A stretch of DNA of 64,000 nucleotides from Acinetobacter sp. NIPH 298 (GCF_000369505.1 NZ_KB850055.1:2041513-2105512), one strand, 5' to 3'. Positions 9,328-18,841 are shown, counted from the first letter of the stretch. The notes: generated from the sequence alone by a model not told the origin. Numbers and translations are program-made.

Positions 9328-9425
9328 AGACCTCTTTCAAAATAATCGAGCTTCTTTGTCTTTCTCTCATCGAGAGAATGAGGAACGATTGAAGTTCCGC
9401 AAGGGATTTATGAAAAAAGAAGTCT
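9328..9425. repeat. structured intergenic element upstream of dnaG
   Basis: About 98 bp bounded by imperfect inverted ends (AGACCTCTTTCAA at 9328-9340 and GAAAAAAGAAGTCT near 9412-9425). Inside are a hairpin TTCTCTC/GAGAGAA (about 9362-9378) and a second hairpin GGAAC-GATTGAA-GTTCC (9382-9398) followed directly by GCAAGGG. The second hairpin plus GCAAG tail resembles elements upstream of bioA (56004-56025) and, on the other strand, prs. It may be a small dispersed repeat; a leader structure for dnaG is the alternative. Confidence 0.4.
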
Positions 9426-9472
9426 ATTGTTTTTAAAAATATGTTCCTCCCTAGTTTAAATGGTTAAACCTT

Positions 9473-11353
9473 ATGGCTATTCCACAACATACGATTGATC
9501 AAATTTTAGATCGAACCGACATTGTCGATTTGATCGGTCAGCGTGTGAAGTTAAAAAAAACAGGAAGAACCTATTCAGGCTGTTGCCCATTCCATCAAGA
9601 AAAAACACCGTCTTTTCATGTTTATCGAGACAAACAGTATTTCCATTGCTTCGGCTGTCAGGCCAATGGCAATGCAATTCGATTCTTGATGGATATTGAT
9701 AGTCGGAACTTCGTCGATGTGATGCAGGACTTATCAAATAAAACGGGCGTCGAGCTACCCAAAGATAATCATGACAATAAAAAACTTTCTTATAAGCGTA
9801 GTACCCAAGTAGCGGTGAATCCACCGACACAAAAAGCACACAGTCCAACGCCAAATCCAGCCGTCATTGATGAACCAATTGATGGTCATTTTGTTGATAT
9901 GGATCGCTACATGGATGATCCTTTTGCCCAATTTGATCCATCATTTAACATGGATGAATATGTGCAGGAAGGAAACTTATATGACCTTTTGGAAAATGTA
10001 GCGCAATTTTATGAACGCCAACTGCCCAATAGTCAAAAGGCACAAAATTATTTTAAACAGCGCGGTTTATCTGCTCAAACCATTCAATTTTGGCGTTTAG
10101 GGTATGCACCCGAAGATTGGCAACATCTCGAAAAAGCCTTTCCTCAAGATATTGAAGGCTTGAAACAACTAGGGCTGATTCGCTCAAGTGATAGTGGTCG
10201 AGATTTTGATTTATTACGTGAACGGGTAATTTTTCCGATTCGTGATCATAAAGGACGTGTGGTCGGTTTTGGTGGTCGTGCACTCAATAATGAGATCAAA
10301 CCTAAATATATCAACTCCCCAGATTCTGAAGTTTTCCATAAAAATCAATTGCTTTATGGACTATACGAAGGGCGTAAACAAAAAGCCAATGACTGGCTAA
10401 TGGTTGAAGGTTATATGGATGTGATTGCCCTACAGCAGTATGGCATCAATGGCGCAGTGGCGACGCTTGGAACTGCAAGTAATGCAGATCATTTAAATAC
10501 CTTGTTTAAACAAAACTCACGAATCACAATCGCCTTTGATGGTGATGCTGCGGGACAAAAAGCAGCACGTCGAACTTTGGAAATCGCACTGCCCTTACTC
10601 AACGATGGACGTGAGTTAAAGTTTTTCGTACTTCCAAATGAACATGACCCAGACTCTTTAATTCGTCGTGAAGGTTTAGAAAGTTTCCAAAAATTATTAC
10701 AACAAGCGCCGCTACTCTCTGACTTTGTATTTGCCCATCTGACTGGACAGCATGACATTAGCTCACCTGAAGGTAAAAGCCTCGTAATGGGAGAACTGCG
10801 TGAATTGACAGAATTATTGCCGAAGCATGGTTCATTCCGTTATTTGCTGACACAATCTTTCCGTGAAAAATTAGGTCTAGGCAAACGTTTTACTCCTCAA
10901 GTCAGCCATGATGCATCTTTATCTTTCAACATTCACACCAAAGATGAAGACTTTGCGATTGCCATATTGATGCATCACCCTTATCTGTATATTCACTTTG
11001 AAGAACTTCGTGCGGTCATTGATCCAACTGAACTCTTAGCCAAAATATTGGCAGTACTGAATACTGTGTTTGATGATTTACCTGATGATCAAGAGTTAGC
11101 AACCTATTATGTACTTGGTGCATGTAGCAGCTATGCTCATGAGCTTGCCGATATTATGCAGCGTACCAATATCCAGTCACTCACTGAAGCACCTGAAATT
11201 GCTGATAAACTGGCAAAAGAATATGCTTTGGGACTACAAGAAAAATATTTAAGATTAAAACTTAAATCACCAATTTCTTTAATTGAATCACGTAATTTAC
11301 GTCAACAGTTAAATGAATTGACCAAGCAAATTAGTTTGCGTTTATTGTCTTAG
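9473..11353 (+). CDS. dnaG: DNA primase
   Basis: Synthesises RNA primers for replication. Domains in the 626-aa product: an N-terminal CHC2 zinc-binding domain (CPFHQEKTPSFHVY...FHCFGC), a Gln/Pro-rich linker (about 105-165) longer than usual, the RNA polymerase/TOPRIM core (WLMVEGYMDVIALQQYG with the catalytic Glu, and FDGDAAGQKAARR with the metal-binding Asp residues), and a C-terminal helical DnaB-interaction domain. ATG 9473 gives MAIPQHTIDQILDRTDIVDLI, the standard family start; the ribosome binding site is weak. It is convergent with hemA, only 9 bases separating the two stops. Confidence 0.97.
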   Translation: MAIPQHTIDQILDRTDIVDLIGQRVKLKKTGRTYSGCCPFHQEKTPSFHVYRDKQYFHCFGCQANGNAIRFLMDIDSRNFVDVMQDLSNKTGVELPKDNHDNKKLSYKRSTQVAVNPPTQKAHSPTPNPAVIDEPIDGHFVDMDRYMDDPFAQFDPSFNMDEYVQEGNLYDLLENVAQFYERQLPNSQKAQNYFKQRGLSAQTIQFWRLGYAPEDWQHLEKAFPQDIEGLKQLGLIRSSDSGRDFDLLRERVIFPIRDHKGRVVGFGGRALNNEIKPKYINSPDSEVFHKNQLLYGLYEGRKQKANDWLMVEGYMDVIALQQYGINGAVATLGTASNADHLNTLFKQNSRITIAFDGDAAGQKAARRTLEIALPLLNDGRELKFFVLPNEHDPDSLIRREGLESFQKLLQQAPLLSDFVFAHLTGQHDISSPEGKSLVMGELRELTELLPKHGSFRYLLTQSFREKLGLGKRFTPQVSHDASLSFNIHTKDEDFAIAILMHHPYLYIHFEELRAVIDPTELLAKILAVLNTVFDDLPDDQELATYYVLGACSSYAHELADIMQRTNIQSLTEAPEIADKLAKEYALGLQEKYLRLKLKSPISLIESRNLRQQLNELTKQISLRLLS

Positions 11354-11362
11354 TCACAAGCT

Positions 11363-12646
11363 TTACTGTTTCGGCTTACGTTCATGCTCAAACACTTCAT
11401 GCAGATGTTGTTGTAACCATTCGAAGTAGTCAGGATTTTCAGCTTTGGCAGCCTTTCTTAATAAAATTGAAGTAGGATGCATTAACTTTTGACTTAAACG
11501 GTGGGCAAACTCTTGTAGGACCTGTTCGGGTGCGTGGCCATGTTGTAATGACTCTAAAGCATGTGCCAACTCATGCTGACTCATTTCTTCGCTATGTTGG
11601 CGATAGGCTTGAATCGTGCCGCTTGCTTCTTTGACTTTTTGTTGGGTCATCAATTGAGTCGCCAATTGATTGACCATGATCTCAGCTTCAACAGCAGCCT
11701 GACGTCGTTGCGCTAAATTCTCTTCAATGACGCTTTGTAAATCATCCACACCATATAAATAAACGTTATCCAATGATTCTACTTTCGGATTTATATCGCG
11801 TGGAACAGCCAAATCAACCATCAGCATTTGTTGATAACGGCGTCTTTTTAATGCGACTTTAACGTCATTATATTCAATCACTTGATGCAAACTACCTGTA
11901 CAGCTTGAAATCACATCAGCTCTATGCAAATTTTGTGCTAACTCTGAGAAAGAAATAATTTCAACATCAGCTTGATGTGCAAGTTCTTGTGCCAATTGAT
12001 CAGCTCGTTCACGACTACGATTGCAAATAATGATTTTAGCCACTCCCATTTCAGCCAAATGTTTGGCAACAAGAGTATTCATCTCACCTGCCGCAACCAC
12101 CATCACTGTTAATTTTTCTGGATGACTAAAGACCTGAGAAGCGAGCTGGGCAACAGCATATCCCATAGATACGGCATGGCTGCCAACAGAGGTTTCTGAG
12201 CGAACGCGTTTCGCCGCATAAAAAGCATATTCAAAAATGCCATTTAACTCTGGAGAAATGGTTTCGGCATCTTTAGACAGGGCTAATGCGCTTTTCACTT
12301 GCCCTAAGATTTGTGGCTCACCCAACATGAGTGAATCCAATCCACTTGCCACGCGCATCAAATGTGTAACAGCTTGGGCATTTTCGTAACGATAAACATG
12401 ATGAATCAATTGTTTAACATCAATATTATTCACTTGGGCGAGCCAATGCAGGACGCTATCTGCATCCTCAGTTATGGCATACACTTCCGTTCGATTGCAT
12501 GTCGAAACCACCACCATATCTTTAAGCGCTGGGTGTTGGTGTCGATCAAGCAATAGCGTAGCCAATCGCTCTGCATTGAAAGCAATTTGCTCACGGAGTT
12601 CGACAGAAGCTGTCTGATGGTTGACACCCAGTGCAAAGAAAGACAT
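11363..12646 (-). CDS. hemA: glutamyl-tRNA reductase
   Basis: Reduces glutamyl-tRNA(Glu) to glutamate-1-semialdehyde with NADPH, the committed step of C5 heme synthesis. The 427-aa product has the catalytic Cys50 in [12 protein letters not shown], the substrate-binding [13 protein letters not shown] near the N terminus, an NADPH-binding Rossmann domain (around 190-300, including [15 protein letters not shown]) and a C-terminal helical dimerisation domain. It is divergent from the TPR-lolB-ispE operon, an arrangement common in Pseudomonas and Acinetobacter. No separate terminator fits in the 9-base gap to dnaG. Confidence 0.96.
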   Translation of the reverse strand: MSFFALGVNHQTASVELREQIAFNAERLATLLLDRHQHPALKDMVVVSTCNRTEVYAITEDADSVLHWLAQVNNIDVKQLIHHVYRYENAQAVTHLMRVASGLDSLMLGEPQILGQVKSALALSKDAETISPELNGIFEYAFYAAKRVRSETSVGSHAVSMGYAVAQLASQVFSHPEKLTVMVVAAGEMNTLVAKHLAEMGVAKIIICNRSRERADQLAQELAHQADVEIISFSELAQNLHRADVISSCTGSLHQVIEYNDVKVALKRRRYQQMLMVDLAVPRDINPKVESLDNVYLYGVDDLQSVIEENLAQRRQAAVEAEIMVNQLATQLMTQQKVKEASGTIQAYRQHSEEMSQHELAHALESLQHGHAPEQVLQEFAHRLSQKLMHPTSILLRKAAKAENPDYFEWLQQHLHEVFEHERKPKQ

Positions 12647-12725
12647 ATCAGATCATCATTCCGCTAAATTTATGCTATTGTGCAACATCGGTGTCATAAA
12701 AAGCATTACTTTGGATCAATAAAAA

Positions 12726-14444
12726 TTGCGTCAACTATATCGCCGTATCCATTTTCACGGCAAGACGATTAGACGGTATTCTACCACAATCTTATTGTTA
12801 GGTAGTATGAGCGCTTACGCCTCCGCACAAGCAATACACGACATGTATGCAGATCAGAGCTTTGAATATGCACTGCAACAAAGCATGGTTGCAGAGTTTT
12901 CTCTCGCCTACGATGATATTCCAACAGCATTGCACAATTATACTGTGCTTGCGATTCGCAGCAATTCAACCACCATCAAACAGCGCGCGCTAGACATTGC
13001 ACTTGAATATGACGATTTGCAAGCCGCTTTAGATATTGCCACCCATTGGGTTGAACAAGAGCCAGAAGATGTTCCTGCATTATTCTACTTGTCACATATT
13101 TCGCTCAAAACTCATGAATATGACCTTGCAGCAAAAACGCTGGATAAGATTTTAAATATTGATCCAACTGCTGATCTAGAGCAAATTTTAGCTGGGATCG
13201 CACCTGAACAAGCGCAAGATCGCAAGATCTTATTAAATGCACTCAGTGCAAGTAAAGAAAAAAACAACCCATCAATTTTGGCACTCATCGCAGGATTAGA
13301 AGCACAAGATGGCTTATATGAACAAGCACTCACAAATATTAATCGTGCACTGCGTAAACGCTCAAAATCCACCAGTTTCGTTTTAATGAAAGCCAATTTA
13401 CTCATGGCTCTAGGTGATGAAACTGCAACTCAAAAATGGCTGGCTCAAGCCAGTCGCAAAAACAAGAATAATATTGATATCCGTTTAGCAGAAGCGCGCT
13501 ACTACATTCAGCTCAATCAACAGCAACAAGCTTTTGATAAACTGAAAGCGATTATTAAAGATCACCCCCAAGCCGAAGATGCCTTATTTATTGCTGGTTT
13601 GACTAGTATTGATCTCAAACAATACGAACATGCCGAGCAATATCTGGTTGAGTTGCGTCATTCTGAAAAATACCAAAATGAGGCCTATTATTACCTCGCA
13701 ATTAATGCGCAACGTAAGCAACATTTTGAAACGGCAAAAGCCTATTACCGTCTGGTCGATGGCAGTCTATATATTGTTTCTCGACGCAACATGATTTCTA
13801 TTTTTGAACAGCAACAACAACTCAATGATGCGCTGCGTTTTTTAACACAAGAGCGAGTGAATTACCCGCAACACGCCAGTTTCTTATATCAAGCCCAAGC
13901 TGATATTTTAAAGAAAATGGACAATAAAAAGGCAGCTTTGGCATTGCTTGATGAAGCCATCAAAAATATTCCAGATGATCCTGAATTGATTTATGCCGAA
14001 GTTTTATTACTCGATCCATTTACCGACCGAGATAAGCTCGATAAAACCTTAAAACAATTGTTATTGATTGAGCCGAATAGCCCAACCTATCTAAATGCTT
14101 ATGCCTATACACTCGCCTTACAAAATCGCCGTTTGAAAGAAGCACGAAAATATGCAGAACTAGCGCTTGAATACGCGCCTGAACAAGCATCTATTTTAGA
14201 TACACTCGGTTATATTGCCTTTTTGCAAAATGATTTTGATACTGCCGTTGCGGTTCTTGAACAAGCTTATGGTCTGAGTCAGAACATCAATATCGGGGTT
14301 CGCTATGCCAAAGCACTGTATATGCAAGGTTCACTCACGCAATTTAGCGATGTGTTACAGCAATTGAAACAAAAACATGCGAATGCCCCACAATTACAAC
14401 AACTTGATAGCTTAATCTTACCTGTCACTGTAAAAAAGAGTTAA
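12726..14444 (+). CDS. exported tetratricopeptide-repeat protein
   Basis: A 572-aa protein with a likely signal peptide (basic RRIHFHGKTIRRYS, hydrophobic TTILLLGSMSAYASA, cleavage near ASA-QA) followed by TPR-like helical pairs over nearly its whole length, for example ALDIATHWVEQEPEDVPALFYLSHI and the C-terminal NAYAYTLALQNRRLKEARKYAELALEYAPEQ. It probably acts as a periplasmic or envelope scaffold; no enzyme motif is seen. The start is the TTG at 12726, because the nearest in-frame ATG (12807) would remove most of the signal peptide. lolB begins 4 bases after its stop. The same neighbour order occurs in pseudomonads, suggesting an envelope role. Confidence 0.85.
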   Translation: MRQLYRRIHFHGKTIRRYSTTILLLGSMSAYASAQAIHDMYADQSFEYALQQSMVAEFSLAYDDIPTALHNYTVLAIRSNSTTIKQRALDIALEYDDLQAALDIATHWVEQEPEDVPALFYLSHISLKTHEYDLAAKTLDKILNIDPTADLEQILAGIAPEQAQDRKILLNALSASKEKNNPSILALIAGLEAQDGLYEQALTNINRALRKRSKSTSFVLMKANLLMALGDETATQKWLAQASRKNKNNIDIRLAEARYYIQLNQQQQAFDKLKAIIKDHPQAEDALFIAGLTSIDLKQYEHAEQYLVELRHSEKYQNEAYYYLAINAQRKQHFETAKAYYRLVDGSLYIVSRRNMISIFEQQQQLNDALRFLTQERVNYPQHASFLYQAQADILKKMDNKKAALALLDEAIKNIPDDPELIYAEVLLLDPFTDRDKLDKTLKQLLLIEPNSPTYLNAYAYTLALQNRRLKEARKYAELALEYAPEQASILDTLGYIAFLQNDFDTAVAVLEQAYGLSQNINIGVRYAKALYMQGSLTQFSDVLQQLKQKHANAPQLQQLDSLILPVTVKKS

Positions 14445-14448
14445 ATCC

Positions 14449-15030
14449 ATGCGTTTTTTTCCAAAACTATGCGTCGCAATATGTAGCAGTAGCGCGCTGT
14501 TTTTAACTGGCTGCCAACATTTAAGCCAACCCAAAAAAGTGATTACATCGCCCCAAGTACAGGATGAAAACAACTTCAGTTTGCAAGGAAAAATTGGCGT
14601 ACGCACACCACAACAGTCTGGTAGTGCATTCTTCACATGGATACAACAGCAAGAACAATTTGATATTGAACTGACAGGCATCCTTGGTGTCGGAAAAACA
14701 CAGATTCAGGGTAGATCGGGTGAGGTCACGCTCAATAGCGCTAAAACTGGTTTAATTACGGCAACATCACCTGAGGAATTATTAGAAAAAGCCACAGGTT
14801 GGCAAGCGCCTATTATGCATTTAACACATTGGGTACAGGCCAAACCCGCGACCTTACATGCGCAAGTTACGAAAGATGAAAACCAACGTTTAAAGCAACT
14901 GATTGAAGATGGCTGGACCGTCGACTTTAGTTATAACGATGCCCAAACGCTACCCAATAAGCTGTTATTGAAACAAGCTCTTGCCGAAGATCAAGAAAAC
15001 CGTATTACAATGGTCATTCAAAACCGATAG
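14449..15030 (+). CDS. lolB: outer membrane lipoprotein LolB
   Basis: Receives lipoproteins from periplasmic LolA and inserts them into the outer membrane. The 193-aa product has a lipoprotein signal peptide with lipobox LTGC (Cys22) and the short beta-barrel domain of the family, including FSLQGKIGVRTPQQSGSAFFTWIQQ and the LEKATGWQAPIMHLTHWV stretch near the middle. It lies between the TPR gene and ispE. The lolB-ispE-prs order is conserved in gammaproteobacteria and supports the call. Confidence 0.92.
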   Translation: MRFFPKLCVAICSSSALFLTGCQHLSQPKKVITSPQVQDENNFSLQGKIGVRTPQQSGSAFFTWIQQQEQFDIELTGILGVGKTQIQGRSGEVTLNSAKTGLITATSPEELLEKATGWQAPIMHLTHWVQAKPATLHAQVTKDENQRLKQLIEDGWTVDFSYNDAQTLPNKLLLKQALAEDQENRITMVIQNR

Positions 15031-15046
15031 CTTAGATTATTCTATT

Positions 15047-15880
15047 ATGATTAGAGTCCATTCCCCTGCTAAATTGAATTTATTTCTTCATATCACAGGT
15101 CGTCGAGAAAATGGTTATCATGAATTACAAACGATTTTTCAACTGATTGACTTGTATGACTGGATGACTTTTGAAGAAACTAATGAAGAAGTCATTCAAA
15201 TTCAAGGCTTAGCAGAAGTACAACTCGAACAGAATTTAATCTATCGAGCAGCCCAGTTACTCCGCCCCCATGCCAAAAAACCCTGTGGTCTCAAGATCCA
15301 AATTGAAAAAAATATTCCAATGGGTGCGGGGCTAGGTGGCGGTTCTTCCAATGCAGCGACCACCCTGATTGTACTCAATCAGCTTTGGCAATGCGGTTTA
15401 AATGATCAACAACTCGCTGAGTATGGCGTACAACTTGGTGCCGATGTTCCCATCTTCGTTTATGGACGAAATGCATGGGCAGAAGGGATCGGTGAACATT
15501 TATCATTCATAGACTTAGCGCAAAAAAAGTTCATAATTTTAAAACCTGACTGTTTTATCAGCACTCAACAGCTATTTTCACAAAAATCATTGACAAGAGA
15601 TTCTAAGATCACTACATTTTGCGCCTATCAGTTACAACCTTCTCTTTTTAGAAATAACTTTGAACCTTTGGCTCGACAGTTATATCCTGAAGTTGAAGAA
15701 GCAATGCAATATTTAGATCAGTTTGGTCTAGCAAAGCTTACAGGTACAGGTGCTTGTGTTTTTACTGAAATAACCGAAGAGATGGACATCGCGTTGATCT
15801 TGCAAAACGCACCATGTAAAGCTTACGTGGTCACTAGTTTAGCAGAATCACCTTTACGAAATTTCGAAGTTATGCGTTAG
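15047..15880 (+). CDS. ispE: 4-diphosphocytidyl-2-C-methyl-D-erythritol kinase
   Basis: Phosphorylates CDP-methylerythritol in the MEP pathway to isopentenyl diphosphate. The 277-aa GHMP kinase has the N-terminal SPAKLNLFLHITGRRENGYHEL signature, the ATP-binding loop PMGAGLGGGSSNAA and LGADVPIFVYG, which carries the catalytic Asp. ATG 15047 matches the family start; frames opening further upstream overlap lolB. The stop codon TAG (15878-15880) shares its last two bases with the first two bases of tRNA-Gln, so mRNA and tRNA cannot both be intact on one transcript once the tRNA is processed. Confidence 0.95.
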   Translation: MIRVHSPAKLNLFLHITGRRENGYHELQTIFQLIDLYDWMTFEETNEEVIQIQGLAEVQLEQNLIYRAAQLLRPHAKKPCGLKIQIEKNIPMGAGLGGGSSNAATTLIVLNQLWQCGLNDQQLAEYGVQLGADVPIFVYGRNAWAEGIGEHLSFIDLAQKKFIILKPDCFISTQQLFSQKSLTRDSKITTFCAYQLQPSLFRNNFEPLARQLYPEVEEAMQYLDQFGLAKLTGTGACVFTEITEEMDIALILQNAPCKAYVVTSLAESPLRNFEVMR

Positions 15881-15953
15881 GGGCGTCGCCAAGTGGTAAG
15901 GCACCGGGTTTTGATCTCGGCATCCGTTGGTTCGAATCCAGCCGCCCCTGCCA
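15879..15953 (+). tRNA. tRNA-Gln (TTG), copy 1
   Basis: A 75-base tRNA: acceptor AGGGGCG pairs with CGCCCCT, D-loop CCAAGTGGTAAGG, anticodon loop TTTTGAT (anticodon TTG), T-arm GTTCGAATC, encoded CCA end. It begins inside the ispE stop codon. The first of three apparently identical copies, spaced by 30 and 84 bases. Confidence 0.96.
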
Positions 15954-15983
15954 ATTTTCATCTGTAGATATATGTAATACATT

Positions 15984-16058
15984 AGGGGCGTCGCCAAGTG
16001 GTAAGGCACCGGGTTTTGATCTCGGCATCCGTTGGTTCGAATCCAGCCGCCCCTGCCA
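15984..16058 (+). tRNA. tRNA-Gln (TTG), copy 2
   Basis: Same 75-base sequence as copy 1, with anticodon TTG and encoded CCA. The preceding spacer is 30 bases, too short for a clear promoter, so it is probably made by processing of a longer transcript from ispE or further upstream. Confidence 0.96.
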
Positions 16059-16142
16059 TTTCTTTAGACAGGCTTGTTTTATATTGATATTGATCAAACA
16101 TATTGACAATACCGTATAAAACCATTAAAGTTCTGCCGCATT

Positions 16143-16217
16143 AGGGGCGTCGCCAAGTGGTAAGGCACCGGGTTTTGATCTCGGCATCCGTTGGTTCGAA
16201 TCCAGCCGCCCCTGCCA
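16143..16217 (+). tRNA. tRNA-Gln (TTG), copy 3
   Basis: Same 75-base sequence as the other two copies. The 84-base spacer before it is AT-rich and could hold a promoter, though I cannot assign one. An open frame on the opposite strand across these copies is an artefact of the repeated tRNA. Confidence 0.96.
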
Positions 16218-16266
16218 TATAATAGATTGTTTCTAAACTACCCGTTGGAAAAATTTAAAACTTTTC

Positions 16267-16295
16267 CCTTGCGCTCGGGTGAAGCGTTGCTTCAC
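16267..16295 (-). repeat. hairpin with GCAAG tail upstream of prs
   Basis: Stem GTGAAGC/GCTTCAC with a 3-base loop at 16279-16295. Read leftward it is followed within a few bases by GCGCAAGGGAAAAG. The stem core GAAGC/GCTTC and the GCAAG...GAAAAG tail resemble an element upstream of bioA (56004-56040) and, less closely, one upstream of dnaG. It also lies in the leader of prs, so a local regulatory role is possible. Confidence 0.35.
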
Positions 16296-16317
16296 TTAAT
16301 CCTCGCTCAGGTGCTTC

Positions 16318-17271
16318 ATGCCCAATCTTGTCGTTTTTAGTGGAAGTGCTCATCCACAGTTCGCCCAAAAAGTCGTAAGTCATTTACATATTCCATTAGG
16401 AGCTGCTTCAGTTAGCAAGTTCTCTGATGGTGAGATTTCAGTTGAAATTACTGAAAATGTACGTGGCAAAGACGTTTTTATCGTCCAATCTACTTGTGCG
16501 CCAACCAATGATAACCTTATGGAAATCTTGGTTATGGCAGATGCTTTGCGTCGCGCAAGTGCAGGTCGTATCACAGCAGTCATTCCGTACTTTGGTTACG
16601 CACGTCAAGATCGACGTCCGCGTTCTGCCCGTGTACCGATTACTGCTAAAGTTGTTGCAGATATGCTAACAACTGTAGGTATTGACCGTGTTGTGATGAT
16701 CGATCTGCACGCAGACCAAATTCAAGGTTTCTTCGATATTCCTGTTGATAACATCTACGGTACGCCTGCCTTGTTAGCTGATTTACATCAGCAGCAACAT
16801 CACAACTTAATGGTGGTTTCACCTGACGTTGGCGGTGTAGTGCGTGCTCGTGCTGTTGCAAAACAACTGGGTGATATTGATTTAGCGATCATTGATAAGC
16901 GTCGTCAAAAAGCAAATGAATCTCAAGTGATGCATTTGATTGGTGATGTCAAAGATCGTGACTGTGTCATCGTAGATGATATGGTTGATACAGCAGGTAC
17001 GCTTTGCAAAGCGGCTGATGCACTAAAACAATTTGGTGCACGTCGAGTTATTGCTTATGCAACTCACCCTGTTTTATCTGGCAAAGCCATTGAAAACCTT
17101 CAAAACTCTGTTATTGATGAACTTGTTGTAACCGACACGATTCCTCTTTCAGATGAAGCAGCAAACATTGGCAAAGTTCGCCAAGTATCTGTTGCTAGCA
17201 TGGTTGCTGAAACAATTCGTCGTATCAATAACGAAGAATCTATTAGCGCGATGTTTGATAGTTATCTATAA
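16318..17271 (+). CDS. prs: ribose-phosphate pyrophosphokinase
   Basis: Makes PRPP from ribose 5-phosphate and ATP, feeding purine, pyrimidine, histidine, tryptophan and NAD synthesis. The 317-aa product has normal length. Visible landmarks are [10 protein letters not shown] near residue 35, the flexible-loop region [18 protein letters not shown], the metal-binding [12 protein letters not shown] and the PRPP-binding loop [16 protein letters not shown] 16318 gives [13 protein letters not shown], the expected start. It sits after the tRNA-Gln cluster, the order lolB-ispE-tRNA-prs known from gammaproteobacteria, and is followed by a terminator. Confidence 0.97.
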   Translation: MPNLVVFSGSAHPQFAQKVVSHLHIPLGAASVSKFSDGEISVEITENVRGKDVFIVQSTCAPTNDNLMEILVMADALRRASAGRITAVIPYFGYARQDRRPRSARVPITAKVVADMLTTVGIDRVVMIDLHADQIQGFFDIPVDNIYGTPALLADLHQQQHHNLMVVSPDVGGVVRARAVAKQLGDIDLAIIDKRRQKANESQVMHLIGDVKDRDCVIVDDMVDTAGTLCKAADALKQFGARRVIAYATHPVLSGKAIENLQNSVIDELVVTDTIPLSDEAANIGKVRQVSVASMVAETIRRINNEESISAMFDSYL

Positions 17272-17289
17272 TAGCCCAGCTTTTTTCTT

Positions 17290-17315
17290 AAACCCTAGCT
17301 TAGCTAGGGTTTTCT
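17290..17315 (+). terminator. intrinsic terminator after prs
   Basis: Palindrome AAACCCTAGC-TTA-GCTAGGGTTT (17290-17312) followed by a short T-rich tail (TTCT). Confidence 0.8.
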
Positions 17316-17368
17316 ATCACTAAACTGGTCGCAAGTTTAGTCTCTTAAAACTCAATGAGGATATGCCC

Positions 17369-17665
17369 ATGGCAAACTTCGTATTAAATGCTCAAGCACG
17401 TGAAGCTGCACTACAAGGGAAAGGTTCGAGCCGCCGCCTTCGTCACGCAGGAAAAATTCCAGCAATCGTCTATGGCGGTAGCGCTGAGCCTGTAACAATC
17501 ACTTTAGAGCTTCGTCAAATCGTTAAAGCTTTAGAAAACAATGCTTTCTTTGAAGAAGTGATTGAAATCCAAATCGGTGATCAAGTTGAAAACGTTAAAA
17601 TCAAAGCGTTACAACGCCACCCAGCAAAAAACACACCTATGCACGCTGACTTCATCCGCGCATAA
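17369..17665 (+). CDS. rplY: 50S ribosomal protein L25
   Basis: Binds 5S rRNA in the large ribosomal subunit. The short, single-domain form is 98 aa from ATG 17369. I prefer this start over the ATG at 17363 because the ribosome binding site (GAGG, ending at 17360) is 8 bases from 17369 but only 2 from 17363. Family features are [21 protein letters not shown] near residues 18-38 and the C-terminal [12 protein letters not shown]. The CTC-type C-terminal extension found in some bacteria is absent. It precedes pth, a common pairing. Confidence 0.95.
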   Translation: MANFVLNAQAREAALQGKGSSRRLRHAGKIPAIVYGGSAEPVTITLELRQIVKALENNAFFEEVIEIQIGDQVENVKIKALQRHPAKNTPMHADFIRA

Positions 17666-17683
17666 GTGTTAAAGGCTTAATTA

Positions 17684-18265
17684 GTGTCAAATATTTCGCT
17701 AATTGTTGGTTTGGGCAATCCTGGAAAGGAATATGCCCAAACTCGCCATAATGCAGGTTTTTGGTTTGTAGAACAGCTTGCAGATCGTTATGGTATTCAG
17801 TTAAAAGCTGATCCGAAATTTCATGGATTCAGTGGTCGTGGTCAAATTGAAGGTCATGACGTACGTCTATTACTCCCCACAACCTTTATGAACCGTTCTG
17901 GTCAAAGTGTTGCCCCTTTCGCTAAGTTTTATCATATTTCTCCTGAGTCGATTTTAATCGCTCATGATGAACTAGATATGGATCCTGGTGTTATTCGTTT
18001 GAAAACAGGTGGCGGACACGGCGGACACAATGGTCTACGTGATATCGTTCCTCATCTTGGTGCTAATTTCCACCGCTTACGGATTGGAATTGGACATCCT
18101 GGCTCTAAAGAGCGTGTCGCAGGTCATGTACTAAACAAAGCCCCAAGCAGTGAACAAGATTTAATGGATGCAGCACTTGATCATGCCTTATCTAAAGTGA
18201 AAATACTTGTTGATGGACAAGTAGCACTGGCGATGAATCAAATCAATGCTTACAAACCCACTTAA
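17684..18265 (+). CDS. pth: peptidyl-tRNA hydrolase
   Basis: Releases peptides from dropped-off peptidyl-tRNA. The 193-aa product starts with GTG at 17684 (AAGG lies upstream) and shows the N-terminal GLGNPGKEYAQTRHNAGF motif with catalytic His22, the FMNRSGQSV motif, and HDELDMDPGVIRLKTGGGHGGHNGLRD with the conserved Asp and Asn. It lies 18 bases after rplY and is probably co-transcribed with it. Confidence 0.96.
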   Translation: MSNISLIVGLGNPGKEYAQTRHNAGFWFVEQLADRYGIQLKADPKFHGFSGRGQIEGHDVRLLLPTTFMNRSGQSVAPFAKFYHISPESILIAHDELDMDPGVIRLKTGGGHGGHNGLRDIVPHLGANFHRLRIGIGHPGSKERVAGHVLNKAPSSEQDLMDAALDHALSKVKILVDGQVALAMNQINAYKPT

Positions 18266-18412
18266 ACTTACGACTGTATTGTTGAACAATCATACTTGCC
18301 ATATTGCATTTTTAAGCGCAAAATGCGCATCGAACCGCCCAATAGCCCGCGGAAAACGTGACAAGTCAACCATAAGATATTCATCTTAGGTCTTACTCAG
18401 GAGACGCTAGCC

Positions 18413-18793
18413 ATGCTATCTCGTTTATTAAAATGTAAAATTCACCGTGCAGTTGTGACACATGCTGAACTTCATTATGAAGGTTCTTGCGCAATTGATG
18501 GTGTATTAATGGACTTAGCAGGGATTCGTGAATACGAAGAAATCCATGTATGGAACGTCACTAACGGCAAACGTTTCACAACCTATGCAATTCGTGGTGA
18601 AGATGATTCAGGCATTATTTCAGTCAATGGTGGCGCAGCACACCAAGCTGATGTAGGCGATTTAGTGATTATTGCGACTTTTGGTGACTTCACTGAAGTA
18701 GAAGCAGATCTACACAAACCGCGTTTAGTCTATGCGAACCCAAACAATACGGTAAGCCACACAGCAAACTGTATTCCTGTACAAATCGCATAA
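18413..18793 (+). CDS. panD: aspartate 1-decarboxylase (pyruvoyl-dependent)
   Basis: Decarboxylates aspartate to beta-alanine for pantothenate and coenzyme A. The 126-aa proenzyme has the self-cleavage site Gly24-Ser25 in [10 protein letters not shown]; Ser25 becomes the pyruvoyl cofactor. It also has the conserved [14 protein letters not shown] stretch with Lys/Arg contacts and the [12 protein letters not shown] motif. A strong ribosome binding site (AGGAGA) precedes ATG 18413. The 147-bp gap from pth holds small dyads such as GCGC-AAAAT-GCGC but no clear terminator. A terminator follows the gene. Confidence 0.96.
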   Translation: MLSRLLKCKIHRAVVTHAELHYEGSCAIDGVLMDLAGIREYEEIHVWNVTNGKRFTTYAIRGEDDSGIISVNGGAAHQADVGDLVIIATFGDFTEVEADLHKPRLVYANPNNTVSHTANCIPVQIA

Positions 18794-18812
18794 GCGTTAA
18801 AGATTCCAAAAG

Positions 18813-18841
18813 AGCCAGTCAAAAATGAACTGGCTTTTTTA
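18813..18841 (+). terminator. intrinsic terminator after panD
   Basis: Seven-bp stem AGCCAGT/ACTGGCT (18813-18819 and 18829-18835) with a 9-base loop, followed by six T. Confidence 0.87.

Noticed and set aside
9477..9854. Leftward open frame of 125 codons across the dnaG start
   Set aside because: It is an antisense shadow of dnaG, which has a full set of primase motifs; the frame has no family features.
15870..16109. Leftward open frame of 79 codons with a repeated RLDSNQRMPRSKPGALPLGDAPN-type peptide
   Set aside because: It is the antisense of the tRNA-Gln copies; the peptide repeat is simply the tRNA repeat translated on the wrong strand.
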